Below the pieces are notes generated by a model that was not told the DNA's origin, ran no database searches, and was given only the letters and a program-made list of their open reading frames with translations. 64,000 nt of DNA from Carboxylicivirga sediminis (GTDB taxonomy: Bacteria; Bacteroidota; Bacteroidia; Bacteroidales; Marinilabiliaceae): positions 62,001-126,000 of the forward strand of contig NZ_JAGTAR010000010.1 in NCBI RefSeq assembly GCF_018156225.1. Reading direction: 5' to 3'. Of the stretch, positions 1-8,502 are shown piece by piece. How positions within the stretch are numbered: the first letter of the stretch is position 1; each line of letters opens with the position of its first letter. The translations under genes were made by a program, and so were the position numbers.

Positions 1-949
1 CATGGAAGGTCTCTTCCGATTTGTTAAACCAGGAGAAATCGTTATAGAGTTTTAGGTAATCAATGTGTTGGCTCTTGCAGGGGATTGTGTATGAAAGGGA
101 TGAGCTAACTACCTGCCCCTTGGCGGCTACTTTGTAAATGGCGCCATAGGCTCCCATTTCAATGGTATTTTTATATTGTGCCGAGTCCTTTGGGTTTTTA
201 CTGAAAGTTAGAGCTTGCAGCTTTAATTCCCAGTTATTCATTTTGTGCCGAAAGCCAAGGGCCAGGGCTGAGTGATTACCCATCTTATTGGATACAAGGT
301 TGTAAAGTCCACCGTACATGGCAGAAAATTCAATGCTGGTGTTGAAATCGCCATCGGGGCTGTAGGCAAGCTTAATGTTTCCCTGGTTCACTTCTTTGTT
401 TCTGCCGGCTACGTCGTAGGAATAGCGATTAGGTGAAATGGCTGAGGTATTGCCAAAGTTTAGTTCTTCGGCGTTTTTAAAGAAAGCTGCTTGTACCAGT
501 AAATGCTCATAATGTTTTATCCATTTGATACCCATGTCATGGTCATCTTCAAGGCCAATGTAGTAGGGTAAGCTGAAAAACCAATTATTAGAATTGTAGG
601 GCTGCAGGCCAAAAGGCACCTGACACAAGCCCAGTTGAATTGAGCTAAAGTCATTAATGTAATATTCGATCCATCCTTGTTTCAGCATGCCGCCACCAAA
701 ACTGTTGGAGTAGAAACGATACTCGGCATTGAAGCCAAGCTGCTTGTATGTACCGGTGGCATTTAGTCTGAAAACATCGTAGCCAAAATCACCGCCTCTT
801 TTCACTTGTTCTGCTTTCCAGTCGGATAGATTGTAGTTGAAGCGGATGGCACCTCCAATTTTTACTTTTGGAAGTTGTTCTTTCTGGGCGTATCCGGCAA
901 AACAAATCGTTACCAATATAAGCAGTGTGTATACCTTTCTGTTTTTCAT
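1..949 (-). CDS. Porin-like outer-membrane beta-barrel protein (C-terminus beyond window)
   Basis: The frame is open from an ATG at 949 to the left edge of the window, giving 316 visible codons and no stop. Residues 1-21 form a signal peptide (KNRK, a hydrophobic stretch, cleavage after GYA). The mature part alternates polar and aromatic residues (EYRFYSNSFGGG, GWIEYYINDF, NNWFFSLPYYIG), as expected for transmembrane beta strands. The segment GLCQVPFGLQPYNSNNWFF resembles Bacteroidota porins of the OprO/OprP-like type. The likely role is diffusion of small solutes through the outer membrane; the substrate is unknown. It lies downstream of the MarC/racemase cluster with a 211-bp gap that could hold its own promoter. 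The family call is moderate because the C-terminal half is missing. Confidence 0.7.
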   Translation of the reverse strand, partial: MKNRKVYTLLILVTICFAGYAQKEQLPKVKIGGAIRFNYNLSDWKAEQVKRGGDFGYDVFRLNATGTYKQLGFNAEYRFYSNSFGGGMLKQGWIEYYINDFSSIQLGLCQVPFGLQPYNSNNWFFSLPYYIGLEDDHDMGIKWIKHYEHLLVQAAFFKNAEELNFGNTSAISPNRYSYDVAGRNKEVNQGNIKLAYSPDGDFNTSIEFSAMYGGLYNLVSNKMGNHSALALGFRHKMNNWELKLQALTFSKNPKDSAQYKNTIEMGAYGAIYKVAAKGQVVSSSLSYTIPCKSQHIDYLKLYNDFSWFNKSEETFH

Positions 950-1160
950 TCAGCTAAATGAGTTTTAATTATACCTGTTATAAGTAAATGTATCCTGTAC
1001 GAAATAGCATTCTTATAAACTTTAGTAGTGCTATCAGAGTAAGTTAACAGGCTTAAAAATATCGACTTGGTAAGTTTTTGAGGGTGCAAAAATAGCCACA
1101 ATATTTTAAACCACCAAAAAGGTTCTATGCGAACATAAATGGCAGTTTGAATCACATTGG

Positions 1161-1772
1161 CTAAGAGTTCTTCATCCAGAATGTTAGACCGGACATAATA
1201 AGTTCAATTGATACAGTGCCTAATAAGAGCGCAATAACACGTCCGGCAATATCGATGTACTGTTCAATTAGTTCTTCCTTTTTGGCATGAATATGATCGT
1301 GAACGAACTTTAGCAGGATAATTATGGTAATGCACAAAAGTATAGCTGTGGCTATGGCGCCTAAGGCCATCGGCTTATCTAGCCGTTCGCCAATAAGTAC
1401 GCTGTAACTAATGGTGCCAGGACCAATAAAGATGGGCATGGCTATGGCACCGGCAATGTGTTTTGATTCGCCCCTGAGAGACTCTATAGAGGCATTGCCT
1501 TTAAAAACAAACTGTATACCGGTGAGCAAAAATATGATGCCGCCAAATATTTGAAAGGAAGCCATGCGGGCATTAAATACGCTGCTAAAGATGCTGTCGC
1601 CCATAATGGCAAAGCAGGAGAAAACAACAAAACTGATTATTCCGGCTCTTAGGAGGATTCTCGCAAAGAGGTCCTTTGGCTTTTTCTTGACAATGTCAAT
1701 GAGGTAAACAATTAACAGAAAGGGATTAAGCAGAACCAGGAGAAGCAAAACTGATTTTCCAAATTCTTCCAT
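1161..1772 (-). CDS. MarC family (UPF0056) integral membrane protein
   Basis: This 203-residue protein has about six hydrophobic segments (roughly residues 7-27, 41-61, 71-91, 107-130, 137-160 and 177-198). The N-terminal NPFLLIVYLID segment, the FGGIIFLLTGIQFVF helix and AMPIFIGPGTISYSVLIGE match the MarC pattern, and the length is normal for the family. Despite the name, a role in multiple antibiotic resistance has not held up for E. coli MarC, and the true function is unknown. The racemase-like gene ends five bases upstream (stop at 1778), so the two are very probably co-transcribed as the last members of the cluster. The start is the ATG at 1772. Confidence 0.85.
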   Translation of the reverse strand: MEEFGKSVLLLLVLLNPFLLIVYLIDIVKKKPKDLFARILLRAGIISFVVFSCFAIMGDSIFSSVFNARMASFQIFGGIIFLLTGIQFVFKGNASIESLRGESKHIAGAIAMPIFIGPGTISYSVLIGERLDKPMALGAIATAILLCITIIILLKFVHDHIHAKKEELIEQYIDIAGRVIALLLGTVSIELIMSGLTFWMKNS

Positions 1773-1777
1773 GATGA

Positions 1778-2851
1778 TTAATTTTTAATTCGTTTGTCGA
1801 TGTATTTAGAATTAATAATGCGCAGAACACCCATGTAGTCCATTTTAAACTCGATTAGGTCACCAACTTTGTAATTCTGCTTGTTTTCTTTCAGGTCGAT
1901 AACTAGCATATCGGAACTGGCGCCAACAAAGCTGATTTGTTCATCAACAGGGGTGATGTGTTGCTCATCTACGTCCAGCAGGCCAAGGTCTAATATGGCC
2001 CGAAATGATGTCTGCCCTATTTGATTATCATCAAATTCCACCTCGTGTCCTTCCACATTTACGCCCATTTCACCCATTGGTACGGCTGGTTTCTCGCTTA
2101 ATTCTATAATCTCAGAATAGAGCTTAAATACATCTGAATGCATTTTTTTGTAGGGTGTATTGTTGTATACATCGGTGCCCAAAAACAAAGTTTCTCCCAC
2201 GCGAAAGTGATTAATTCCTTTAGGAAGCAGGTTTTGAAAGATGAGGGGAATGGTTACTGATGAGCCACCCGAAACAAACTGTATTTGCTTATTGAAGCGG
2301 GCCTCAATTAATTGTTCGTACAGGCAAAGTTGTATGAGTTTATCATGATTAGGTAATACACCATACAGGCATGAGAGATTGGTGCCAATGCCTACCACCT
2401 CAATATTTTTAAGGTTAAAAACCTGCTTGTAAAAACTCATAAAATGATCGCCCATCACACCTTCTCGCAACTCGCCCAGTTCAATCATGATGATGATTTT
2501 ATGGGTTATATTTTGCTTAATCGCTTCTTCAGATAACAGGCGGATGGTGTTTATCTCTGTATTAAGGCTGATGTTGGCATATTTAATAACATTGGCAATG
2601 GAGCGCTTGGCTGGTGGTTTAATGTAAATAGTTTCAACTTCAGGATTCAGCTGTTTAATCATTTTTAAATTTGAGATGCGTGAGTCGCAAAAGCTGGTAA
2701 TGCCCATGTCGAGCAGTACCTTCAAATAATCGCGATTGCCACAAAGTAATTTCGACACAACCGACCATTGGATGTTGTTGCCTCTGAATATTTTATTGAG
2801 ATAGTTAAAGTTCCTTTTTAGTTTGTCTGTTTCTAAAGTAATAAATGCCAT
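1778..2851 (-). CDS. Alanine/ornithine racemase-like PLP-dependent enzyme
   Basis: A 357-residue fold-III PLP enzyme of the alanine racemase N-terminal type. The N-terminal TIM barrel carries the expected Schiff-base lysine near residue 34 in VVSKLLCGN. IIMIELGELREGV and QFVSGGSSVTIPL (phosphate-binding glycine/serine loop) follow the order seen in the alanine/ornithine racemase group. A C-terminal beta domain (from about residue 250) completes it. Known relatives racemise ornithine, alanine or lysine, and the substrate here cannot be read from sequence. The neighbourhood of ablA/ablB and an amino-acid-type symporter suggests a basic amino acid. It sits 8 bp after the GNAT gene and 5 bp before the marC-like gene, so they form one transcription unit. 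Confidence 0.75.
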   Translation of the reverse strand: MAFITLETDKLKRNFNYLNKIFRGNNIQWSVVSKLLCGNRDYLKVLLDMGITSFCDSRISNLKMIKQLNPEVETIYIKPPAKRSIANVIKYANISLNTEINTIRLLSEEAIKQNITHKIIIMIELGELREGVMGDHFMSFYKQVFNLKNIEVVGIGTNLSCLYGVLPNHDKLIQLCLYEQLIEARFNKQIQFVSGGSSVTIPLIFQNLLPKGINHFRVGETLFLGTDVYNNTPYKKMHSDVFKLYSEIIELSEKPAVPMGEMGVNVEGHEVEFDDNQIGQTSFRAILDLGLLDVDEQHITPVDEQISFVGASSDMLVIDLKENKQNYKVGDLIEFKMDYMGVLRIINSKYIDKRIKN

Positions 2852-2859
2852 ATCTGATC

Positions 2860-3318
2860 TTAATTGTTGGACTTATGTGTATATCTCATTTCTGCATATT
2901 TTGACTGAAAGCCTATTCGCTCATATAGTCGTTTGGCTGGGTTGTCATATTCCACATGTAGTTTGATATCGCCTTTGCAAAGAGAGAATGCTTTTTCAAT
3001 TATTTGCTGTCCGAAACCTTTGCCGCGGTAGCTGGCATCCACAGTTACGTACACCAATATATTGTCTGGTATATAGCCGCTCATGCCGGTATGGTTCATA
3101 ACCAGCGCACCCACTAATTGTCCCTGGTAGAAAGCTGCCAGGCCAAAGCCGCCCTCGCCCTTTTCTGTTGAAAAGGCGTAGTCAAGGCATTTGTTTATGT
3201 CGGCTTTAGGATCGCCATATTGGCCTAGGTGCGTGTGCAGGAAATCGACATATTCTTCCCGGCTAATGGCATTAAAATCAGTGTTGGAAGTGTATTTTTC
3301 AAACTCTAACATAATCAT
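2860..3318 (-). CDS. GNAT family N-acetyltransferase
   Basis: A 152-residue single-domain acetyltransferase. The acetyl-CoA pyrophosphate loop is RGKGFG at residues 98-103, preceded by the VYVTVDASY strand. The C-terminal DNPAKRLYERIGF is the classic motif B region. Translation could begin at M1 or M3. The gene lies 8 bp upstream of the racemase-like gene on the same strand, so co-transcription is likely. The acceptor substrate is unknown; an amino acid or diamine would fit the cluster, but that is inference. It is a different protein from the AblB-type acetyltransferase at 5592-6449. Confidence 0.8.
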   Translation of the reverse strand: MIMLEFEKYTSNTDFNAISREEYVDFLHTHLGQYGDPKADINKCLDYAFSTEKGEGGFGLAAFYQGQLVGALVMNHTGMSGYIPDNILVYVTVDASYRGKGFGQQIIEKAFSLCKGDIKLHVEYDNPAKRLYERIGFQSKYAEMRYTHKSNN

Positions 3319-3552
3319 GAGGTTTATATTGTTGTTATTGGGTAATATGTACCTTAAATTGTTTATAGCTCCTTTGAAAGGAATAGTTGTAACTGGTCAA
3401 TCAAGTGTCTGAGCCGACTCGTTTGCTTTCGATTATCAATTGAATCGGGCGGATTTTTCTGCTTTTTAAAATTTCTGTTTTTTTGTCGTGTATAATACCT
3501 CACCAGATTAAATCTATCATTCATTTTCTTTATGGTATTTGACGTTGTCTAC

Positions 3553-4986
3553 TTAATTGTTCGGTATGATTGAATCGTTCTTCTGCAGTCTGGAAATGAA
3601 GTTTTCTATTAGATAGGTAATGCCTGAAGCTGCAATGCCTGCAATGTTAGCATCCAATCCAAATGCCAGCTTAATGTCGAATATTATTAAGATTAAGGTG
3701 GTGCCACCGCCAATAAGCATGGCAGCCAGAGCTGCTTCGGGATTGGGTTTTCTGGCAGATAACGCGGCTACTACCGGAATAAACATGCCTGATACCATAA
3801 AGGAATACGAGTGCAACATTAGATCGAGTACACTGGTGACTTTTAGTGCGATGAACAGAGCCAGAATACCTATAAGCAGTGTGATGAGCTGCGAGTAACG
3901 TAGGTTATGACGTTTGTTGTGTAGCTTGAACACATCTGTAAGGATATTACCCGATGCTGCCATTAAACAACTATCTGCGGTAGACATTATGGCTGAAAAG
4001 TATGCCGATAATACTATGCCCATAAGACCTGCAGGCAGTATGGTGCGCAATAAAATCGGCAACCCCATTTCGGCATCTATGTCTGCAATCGCATAGTTGG
4101 TAATAATGCCACTTTCGAAAGCTACTCGGGCAAACATCCCCAGTGTAACGCCTAGAAAAGCCATTAGCGGGTATTCAAATAAGCCGGCAATCAGCCAGCC
4201 TCGCTGCGCTGTTTTTGTGTCTTTTGCTGCATAGATGCGTTGGTATAGTGTCATGCCAATGAACCAGATGGGAACAATTGTAAATAGCCAGTTGACAATT
4301 TGTGACCATGATATGGCTGTCAGGCTTAAAAAATCGGGCTTTAAGGTGGAGGTAATGATTTCTATACCACCTATTTTAAAGTAGGCAAAAGGCAAGGCCA
4401 CAAACAGTAAGCCACCCATTAATACAATCCACTGCACGGTATCGGTGTAAATAACGGCTTTGAGACCGCCTATTGCGGTGTAAACGATGGCTATAGTGCC
4501 CATCACTAGCAAAGCGGTATCCATTGATAAAGCCGGGAAAGTGGATGATGCCAGTTTGGCTCCGGCTAATATCTGAGACGAGGTAAAGCCAATATAACCA
4601 ATGGCCGTAATGATGCCGGCAAACAATGCCACCTTCTTATTAAAAGCATGTTCCAGAAATTGGGGGAAAGTTAAGAAGTTGCGTTCACGAGCCAGGCGTG
4701 ATACTTTGGGGATTAAGATAACGGCGCTCAGCCAGGCACCTACTAGTCCCGAAAATAGTAGCCAACTACCCGACAAACCCATCAAAAAGCCAAGGCCGCC
4801 AAGTCCAATGGAAAAGCCGCCACCCACATCTGTTGCAACCACTGAAAGGCCTATGTGTCCGGCCTTTAGTTTTCTTCCGCCTACATAGTAATCATCTGGT
4901 GTTTTGTTGCGTCGCATAAAGAAAAAACCGACGCCTAACATGGCAATGAGGTAAACAAAGAAAATTATCAAATCAATTGTATGCAT
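3553..4986 (-). CDS. Sodium:solute symporter (SSS family)
   Basis: A 477-residue polytopic membrane protein with about 13 hydrophobic segments, starting directly in a helix (HTIDLIIFFVYLIAMLGVG). Family hallmarks are NKTPDDYYVGGRKL after the first helix, the glycine-rich DVGGGFSIGLGGLGF segment, IWFIGMTLYQRIYAAKDTKTAQRGW, and AIMSTADSCLMAASGN, which lies in the sodium-site region of SSS proteins. It would couple solute uptake to sodium entry, as PutP and SGLT do. The substrate cannot be told from sequence. Its position between ablA/ablB and a racemase suggests an amino acid such as lysine or an osmolyte precursor. Gaps of about 200-230 bp on both sides leave room for separate promoters. Confidence 0.88.
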   Translation of the reverse strand: MHTIDLIIFFVYLIAMLGVGFFFMRRNKTPDDYYVGGRKLKAGHIGLSVVATDVGGGFSIGLGGLGFLMGLSGSWLLFSGLVGAWLSAVILIPKVSRLARERNFLTFPQFLEHAFNKKVALFAGIITAIGYIGFTSSQILAGAKLASSTFPALSMDTALLVMGTIAIVYTAIGGLKAVIYTDTVQWIVLMGGLLFVALPFAYFKIGGIEIITSTLKPDFLSLTAISWSQIVNWLFTIVPIWFIGMTLYQRIYAAKDTKTAQRGWLIAGLFEYPLMAFLGVTLGMFARVAFESGIITNYAIADIDAEMGLPILLRTILPAGLMGIVLSAYFSAIMSTADSCLMAASGNILTDVFKLHNKRHNLRYSQLITLLIGILALFIALKVTSVLDLMLHSYSFMVSGMFIPVVAALSARKPNPEAALAAMLIGGGTTLILIIFDIKLAFGLDANIAGIAASGITYLIENFISRLQKNDSIIPNN

Positions 4987-5189
4987 ACAATAAGAGGTTT
5001 AATACAAGCATAGGTTTTATAACGGCACAGATTGCACCGGACATTTTTATTCGCATCTGATTTTCAGATATGCATAATAGAAACTAACATGCAATGCCTG
5101 TTGTAGTAGCTAGACTGGGTTATTCAGTCTTGCTATAATAAGAACAGTGTGCTAAAAATGTTAAGAGTATGGTCAGATCACTTCAATGG

Positions 5190-5399
5190 CTAGCTGAGCT
5201 TTGTTGTGCGGCCTATGTACTGAATGTAACCCTTGGATATGAGCGAGAAAATGAGCTCTTTCCCTTTGCTGTATGAAAGGTTAGTACGTTTTATTATTTC
5301 ACCGTATATGCACTCTTCATCTTCTTTCAGGAGTGCCAAAATCTCTTTCTCTTTTGGATCATCAATGCTTTCAAGTTGGATGCTTTGTGCTTTGTTCAT
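5190..5399 (-). CDS. Small winged-helix-like protein
   Basis: A 69-residue protein with composition like the neighbouring genes. Residues 17-65 (KEKEILALLKEDE..IYGEIIKRTNLSYSK..ELIFSLISKGYIQYIGRT) read as helix, helix, recognition helix and beta-hairpin wing, as in small winged-helix DNA-binding domains. There is no second domain. It stands alone between the symporter and ablB with about 200 bp on each side. It could be a local transcription factor or a protein-protein adaptor. The winged-helix reading is a pattern judgement, not a firm homology. Confidence 0.55.
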   Translation of the reverse strand: MNKAQSIQLESIDDPKEKEILALLKEDEECIYGEIIKRTNLSYSKGKELIFSLISKGYIQYIGRTTKLS

Positions 5400-5591
5400 G
5401 GGGATAAGTGTTATTGGGTTGACTTTTTAGTTTTCTGGTAATGCTCACAATTACTCCAGCCTTTCAGTCCTCTTCGGCAAAATACGTTTTGGTAGATTTG
5501 AAGATGTGGCTAGAGTTTTGGTGTCAGGCCTTTAAATATCTTACAATCTGAAGCGAATGGACATAGTAGTTGGGGCATGTTATAATTGGGA

Positions 5592-6449
5592 TTAGATGTG
5601 TTTATAAAGGATATTCATACTTTCTATATTACCAGCTATATTGGTATTTTTGATTAAAGTGCCAGCGTATTGGTAGTTGGCTCTTAAAAAGGTCTTGTTC
5701 ATAGGGATGGAGTTTAGGCGCGCGATAGTATATAATGAATCGATACCCTGCTTTTTCATTTCCCATTCCATTGTCTGAAGTATCAAGCTGGCCAGGCGGT
5801 TGCCTTGATGAGCTTTTAAGGTTGCAAAATCAGTCATTTCGGCATTGCCACCCTTGCGGTCTATCTCGGCCGATGCTACAGCTACTATCTTTCCATTGTA
5901 TTCAGCACCAAAATAGAAGGTGTCGTTTTCCATGGCTTCCATCAGAAATTCTTCATCTTGTATTGGAAACGGATAGGTGGCAAAGGTTCGTTCGTAGATA
6001 TCAGCTATTGTGCCGGCATCTTTGATGTTGAGCGGACGTATGGTATATTGCGAAGTGGCTGAAGGTTTGCCATTCCTTTTGATATACAGTAATTCGCCTA
6101 AATCTTTAAGTTTTTCTGTTTCAAGATTGAGAAGCCTGTCGGAGCTTAAAAATTTTGAGACAAAGAATACATCCTCTTCATTGTTGTAGAACTGAGGTAT
6201 GGAGGCTTCCATTATAAAGCCATTCGAATAGAAAAGCGGAGCTGCCCATTTGGGTATTTTGCAAAATACCTTTGTGTATCCTTCCTTCCTGGCCATTTTA
6301 GTTAATGTTTCCGGAAGTGAGATTGCATCCCGTTTATCCATTTTCATCAGGTAGATACGATCATTGTGCTTACCATGTTGAATCAAAGAACCGTTGCCAA
6401 TTTCTTCTACCACATCACTTACTATTACTTCTTCTTTGTACGCGTTCAT
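5592..6449 (-). CDS. ablB: Beta-lysine N6-acetyltransferase (AblB type)
   Basis: A 285-residue enzyme with a family-specific N-terminal domain (residues 1-130) and a C-terminal GNAT domain (about 135-285). The segment [19 protein letters not shown] (residues 202-220) carries the acetyl-CoA loop, and [19 protein letters not shown] at the C-terminus is characteristic of AblB. Known AblB proteins acetylate L-beta-lysine made by AblA to give N-epsilon-acetyl-beta-lysine, a compatible solute of methanogens and some bacteria. The start codon lies inside the end of ablA (35-bp overlap). No later in-frame methionine gives a complete N-terminus, so the overlap appears real and implies translational coupling. 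Confidence 0.88.
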   Translation of the reverse strand: MNAYKEEVIVSDVVEEIGNGSLIQHGKHNDRIYLMKMDKRDAISLPETLTKMARKEGYTKVFCKIPKWAAPLFYSNGFIMEASIPQFYNNEEDVFFVSKFLSSDRLLNLETEKLKDLGELLYIKRNGKPSATSQYTIRPLNIKDAGTIADIYERTFATYPFPIQDEEFLMEAMENDTFYFGAEYNGKIVAVASAEIDRKGGNAEMTDFATLKAHQGNRLASLILQTMEWEMKKQGIDSLYTIARLNSIPMNKTFLRANYQYAGTLIKNTNIAGNIESMNILYKHI

Positions 6450-7728
6450 TGTTTTCTGGTATTAAGGATATTACACTTGATGAATCAGAGAGAAGTTTCT
6501 CAATGCCAATGGCTTCTGATTCATCTTTTTTATTTAAACTCAATTCAAGATTGCAATTATCACATGCCTGATTGCATGTTTTTTGCTCGTAGTTGTCGGG
6601 TTCTTTATAGGTGGTTATAACGCCTTCGTAATTGCGCAGGATAACCTTGTTGGTTGACCACGATATTATGTAATTCGGCATCACCGGTATTTTACCGCCT
6701 CCGCCTGGCGCATCAATCACATAGGTTGGGCGGGCAAAGCCGCTGGTGTGACCTATTAGGCTTTCCATTATTTCGATGCCTTTACCAATTGGTGTTCTGA
6801 AGTGTGATAGTCCTTCCGATAAATCGCATTGGTACAGGTAGTAAGGTCTAACTCTGTTTTGAACCAGCTGATGAAGTAGTGTTCGCATAATTTTAGGGCA
6901 ATCATTAACACCTGCGAGTAAAACAGATTGATTGCCTAAGGGAAATCCGCCATCAGCCAGCTTAGTCAATGCCTCCATAGCAGAGGTAGTTATTTCATTG
7001 GGATGATTGAAATGGGTATTTATCCACAGAGGTTGGTACTTTTTTAACGTTTTTACCAGATTATCGGTGATGCGATAGGGCAGCACCACAGGCATTCTTG
7101 TTCCTATACGAATAACTTCAATGTGTGGAATTCTTTTAAGTTCACTCAATAGCCAATCTATTTTGTCATCTGGTAGCATAAATGGATCGCCCCCTGAAAG
7201 AAGAACATCTCTGACTTGCTTATTTTGGGCAATATATTCTATACCTTTTTTTAGTTGACTGGTTGATGGGATGTGATCTTTGTCACCCACTTTGCGTTTG
7301 CGCGTACAATGGCGGCAGTACATGGCACAAATGTTACTGACATGAAACAGTACTCTGTCGGGGTAGCGGTGAGTTATGCCTTCTACAGGACTGTCTTTGT
7401 CTTCTGAAAGTGGGTCTGACATGTCTGTATTTAGAACAGATAGTTCTTCGATGCCGCCAAATGCCTGCTTGAATACCGGATTGTTTTTGTAATCGGTTTT
7501 ATCTATTAATGATAAATAATAAGGCGTTATTGAAAGGGGGAATTTTTCAAAGGTCTTTTTCAGATCTGTTCGCTCTGCAGCATTGAACTGTATGCCGGTT
7601 AAGCGCTCGAATTGCTCTAGATTTTTAATCGTGTTTCGGAGTTGCCACCTCCAGTCCTTCCAGTTGTTAGCCTGGCTGGTTGTTTCAATTTTGTTTGCGA
7701 TTTCTTGTTGTGTGTCATTATAAATCAT
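6415..7728 (-). CDS. ablA: Lysine 2,3-aminomutase (AblA/KamA type, radical SAM)
   Basis: A 437-residue radical SAM enzyme. The cluster cysteines are C134, C138 and C141 in CAMYCRHC, followed by LLSGGDP for SAM binding. The PLP lysine lies in the glycine-rich [14 protein letters not shown]. Substrate-binding aspartates are expected in LYQCDLSEG and YVIDAPG. A C-terminal CNQACDNC motif matches the zinc site of clostridial lysine 2,3-aminomutase. It converts L-lysine to L-beta-lysine. Pairing with an overlapping ablB points to osmolyte synthesis rather than lysine fermentation, since no kamDE or other fermentation genes are present. A possible -7 element (TAnnTTTG type) lies at 7756-7763 upstream of the ATG. 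Confidence 0.9.
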   Translation of the reverse strand: MIYNDTQQEIANKIETTSQANNWKDWRWQLRNTIKNLEQFERLTGIQFNAAERTDLKKTFEKFPLSITPYYLSLIDKTDYKNNPVFKQAFGGIEELSVLNTDMSDPLSEDKDSPVEGITHRYPDRVLFHVSNICAMYCRHCTRKRKVGDKDHIPSTSQLKKGIEYIAQNKQVRDVLLSGGDPFMLPDDKIDWLLSELKRIPHIEVIRIGTRMPVVLPYRITDNLVKTLKKYQPLWINTHFNHPNEITTSAMEALTKLADGGFPLGNQSVLLAGVNDCPKIMRTLLHQLVQNRVRPYYLYQCDLSEGLSHFRTPIGKGIEIMESLIGHTSGFARPTYVIDAPGGGGKIPVMPNYIISWSTNKVILRNYEGVITTYKEPDNYEQKTCNQACDNCNLELSLNKKDESEAIGIEKLLSDSSSVISLIPENNERVQRRSNSK

Positions 7729-7840
7729 TCAACTTGCAGATTGTTTCTATGCGAACAAAAATAGAAAAAAAACATGAAGTGGCCTAATCGCAGAAAAAGC
7801 TTAGTGCGATTATAGTGATAGGATAAAAATGAAAAAGTTG

Positions 7841-8344
7841 TTATTCGAAGTGGGTGTCTTGGTCTATTTGTTGTTCATTATCAATCTTTAGCATGATTAT
7901 CGGGGAGGCATCTACTTGTTCAATATCCAGAATGGATACAAGCGTGTCTAAACCTTTCTCGAGAACGATTAGTTCATCACTGTCCAGGCATTTTAATTGC
8001 TTTGATAATTGTTCGTGTAGCAAAGGAGGGATGCGCTTAAGAAGTTCGTCGCCCGCTGATGTTAGCACTATATTGGCCACGCGTTTGTCTCCAGCTTTTG
8101 GCAGGCGGGCAAGATAACCTCTTTTTTCCAGACGATTAATGATTCCGCTAACCGTGCTGGAGTTGAGGTTTACAAATTTGCGAATCTCACTTTGAGTAGC
8201 TTGGTAGTTGGGGGCGTCTTTAAGGTAGTTAAGACAAAGCGCCTGCGGAATGCTAACGCCATATTCCTTTTGTATTTTCTTCGATTCAATGTCGATTGAA
8301 CGAACTATCTTTCTGATTTTAATTAAGATTTCTTGCGTATCCAT
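7841..8344 (-). CDS. MarR family transcriptional regulator
   Basis: A 167-residue protein with the MarR winged-helix layout: N-terminal dimerisation helix, QATQSEIRKFVNLNSSTVSGIINRLEKRGYLAR (helix-turn-helix and wing start), and the conserved DKRVANIVLTSAGDELL wing. A C-terminal tail of about 25 residues follows the last dimerisation helix. It lies 112 bp upstream of ablA on the same strand and is the natural candidate for control of the abl cluster. Family members are usually dimers that bind palindromes and respond to small ligands or oxidation; the ligand here is unknown. The ATG at 8344 is clear. Confidence 0.88.
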   Translation of the reverse strand: MDTQEILIKIRKIVRSIDIESKKIQKEYGVSIPQALCLNYLKDAPNYQATQSEIRKFVNLNSSTVSGIINRLEKRGYLARLPKAGDKRVANIVLTSAGDELLKRIPPLLHEQLSKQLKCLDSDELIVLEKGLDTLVSILDIEQVDASPIIMLKIDNEQQIDQDTHFE

Positions 8345-8502
8345 TGCGCTATTGCATAAGGTTGATGAAGATTTAAAGGTAATGTTTTTGTGCCAAAGTT
8401 AACTATTAGAAGGTTAAACTCGGATATTGTTTGTGTAGAAAGCATTCATGGAGTCAGCTGCCTGTATAGTTTCTTATTGATGCAGGGGTTTCTGATAGCT
8501 GT

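Noticed and set aside
946-1155. 69-codon frame in the gap before the porin gene
   Set aside because: It overlaps the porin start, has an aromatic-rich composition and no ribosome binding site, and lies in a likely promoter region.
6415-6449. Frameshift error at the ablA/ablB overlap
   Set aside because: Both protein ends are complete and conserved. The overlap is a normal coupled arrangement.
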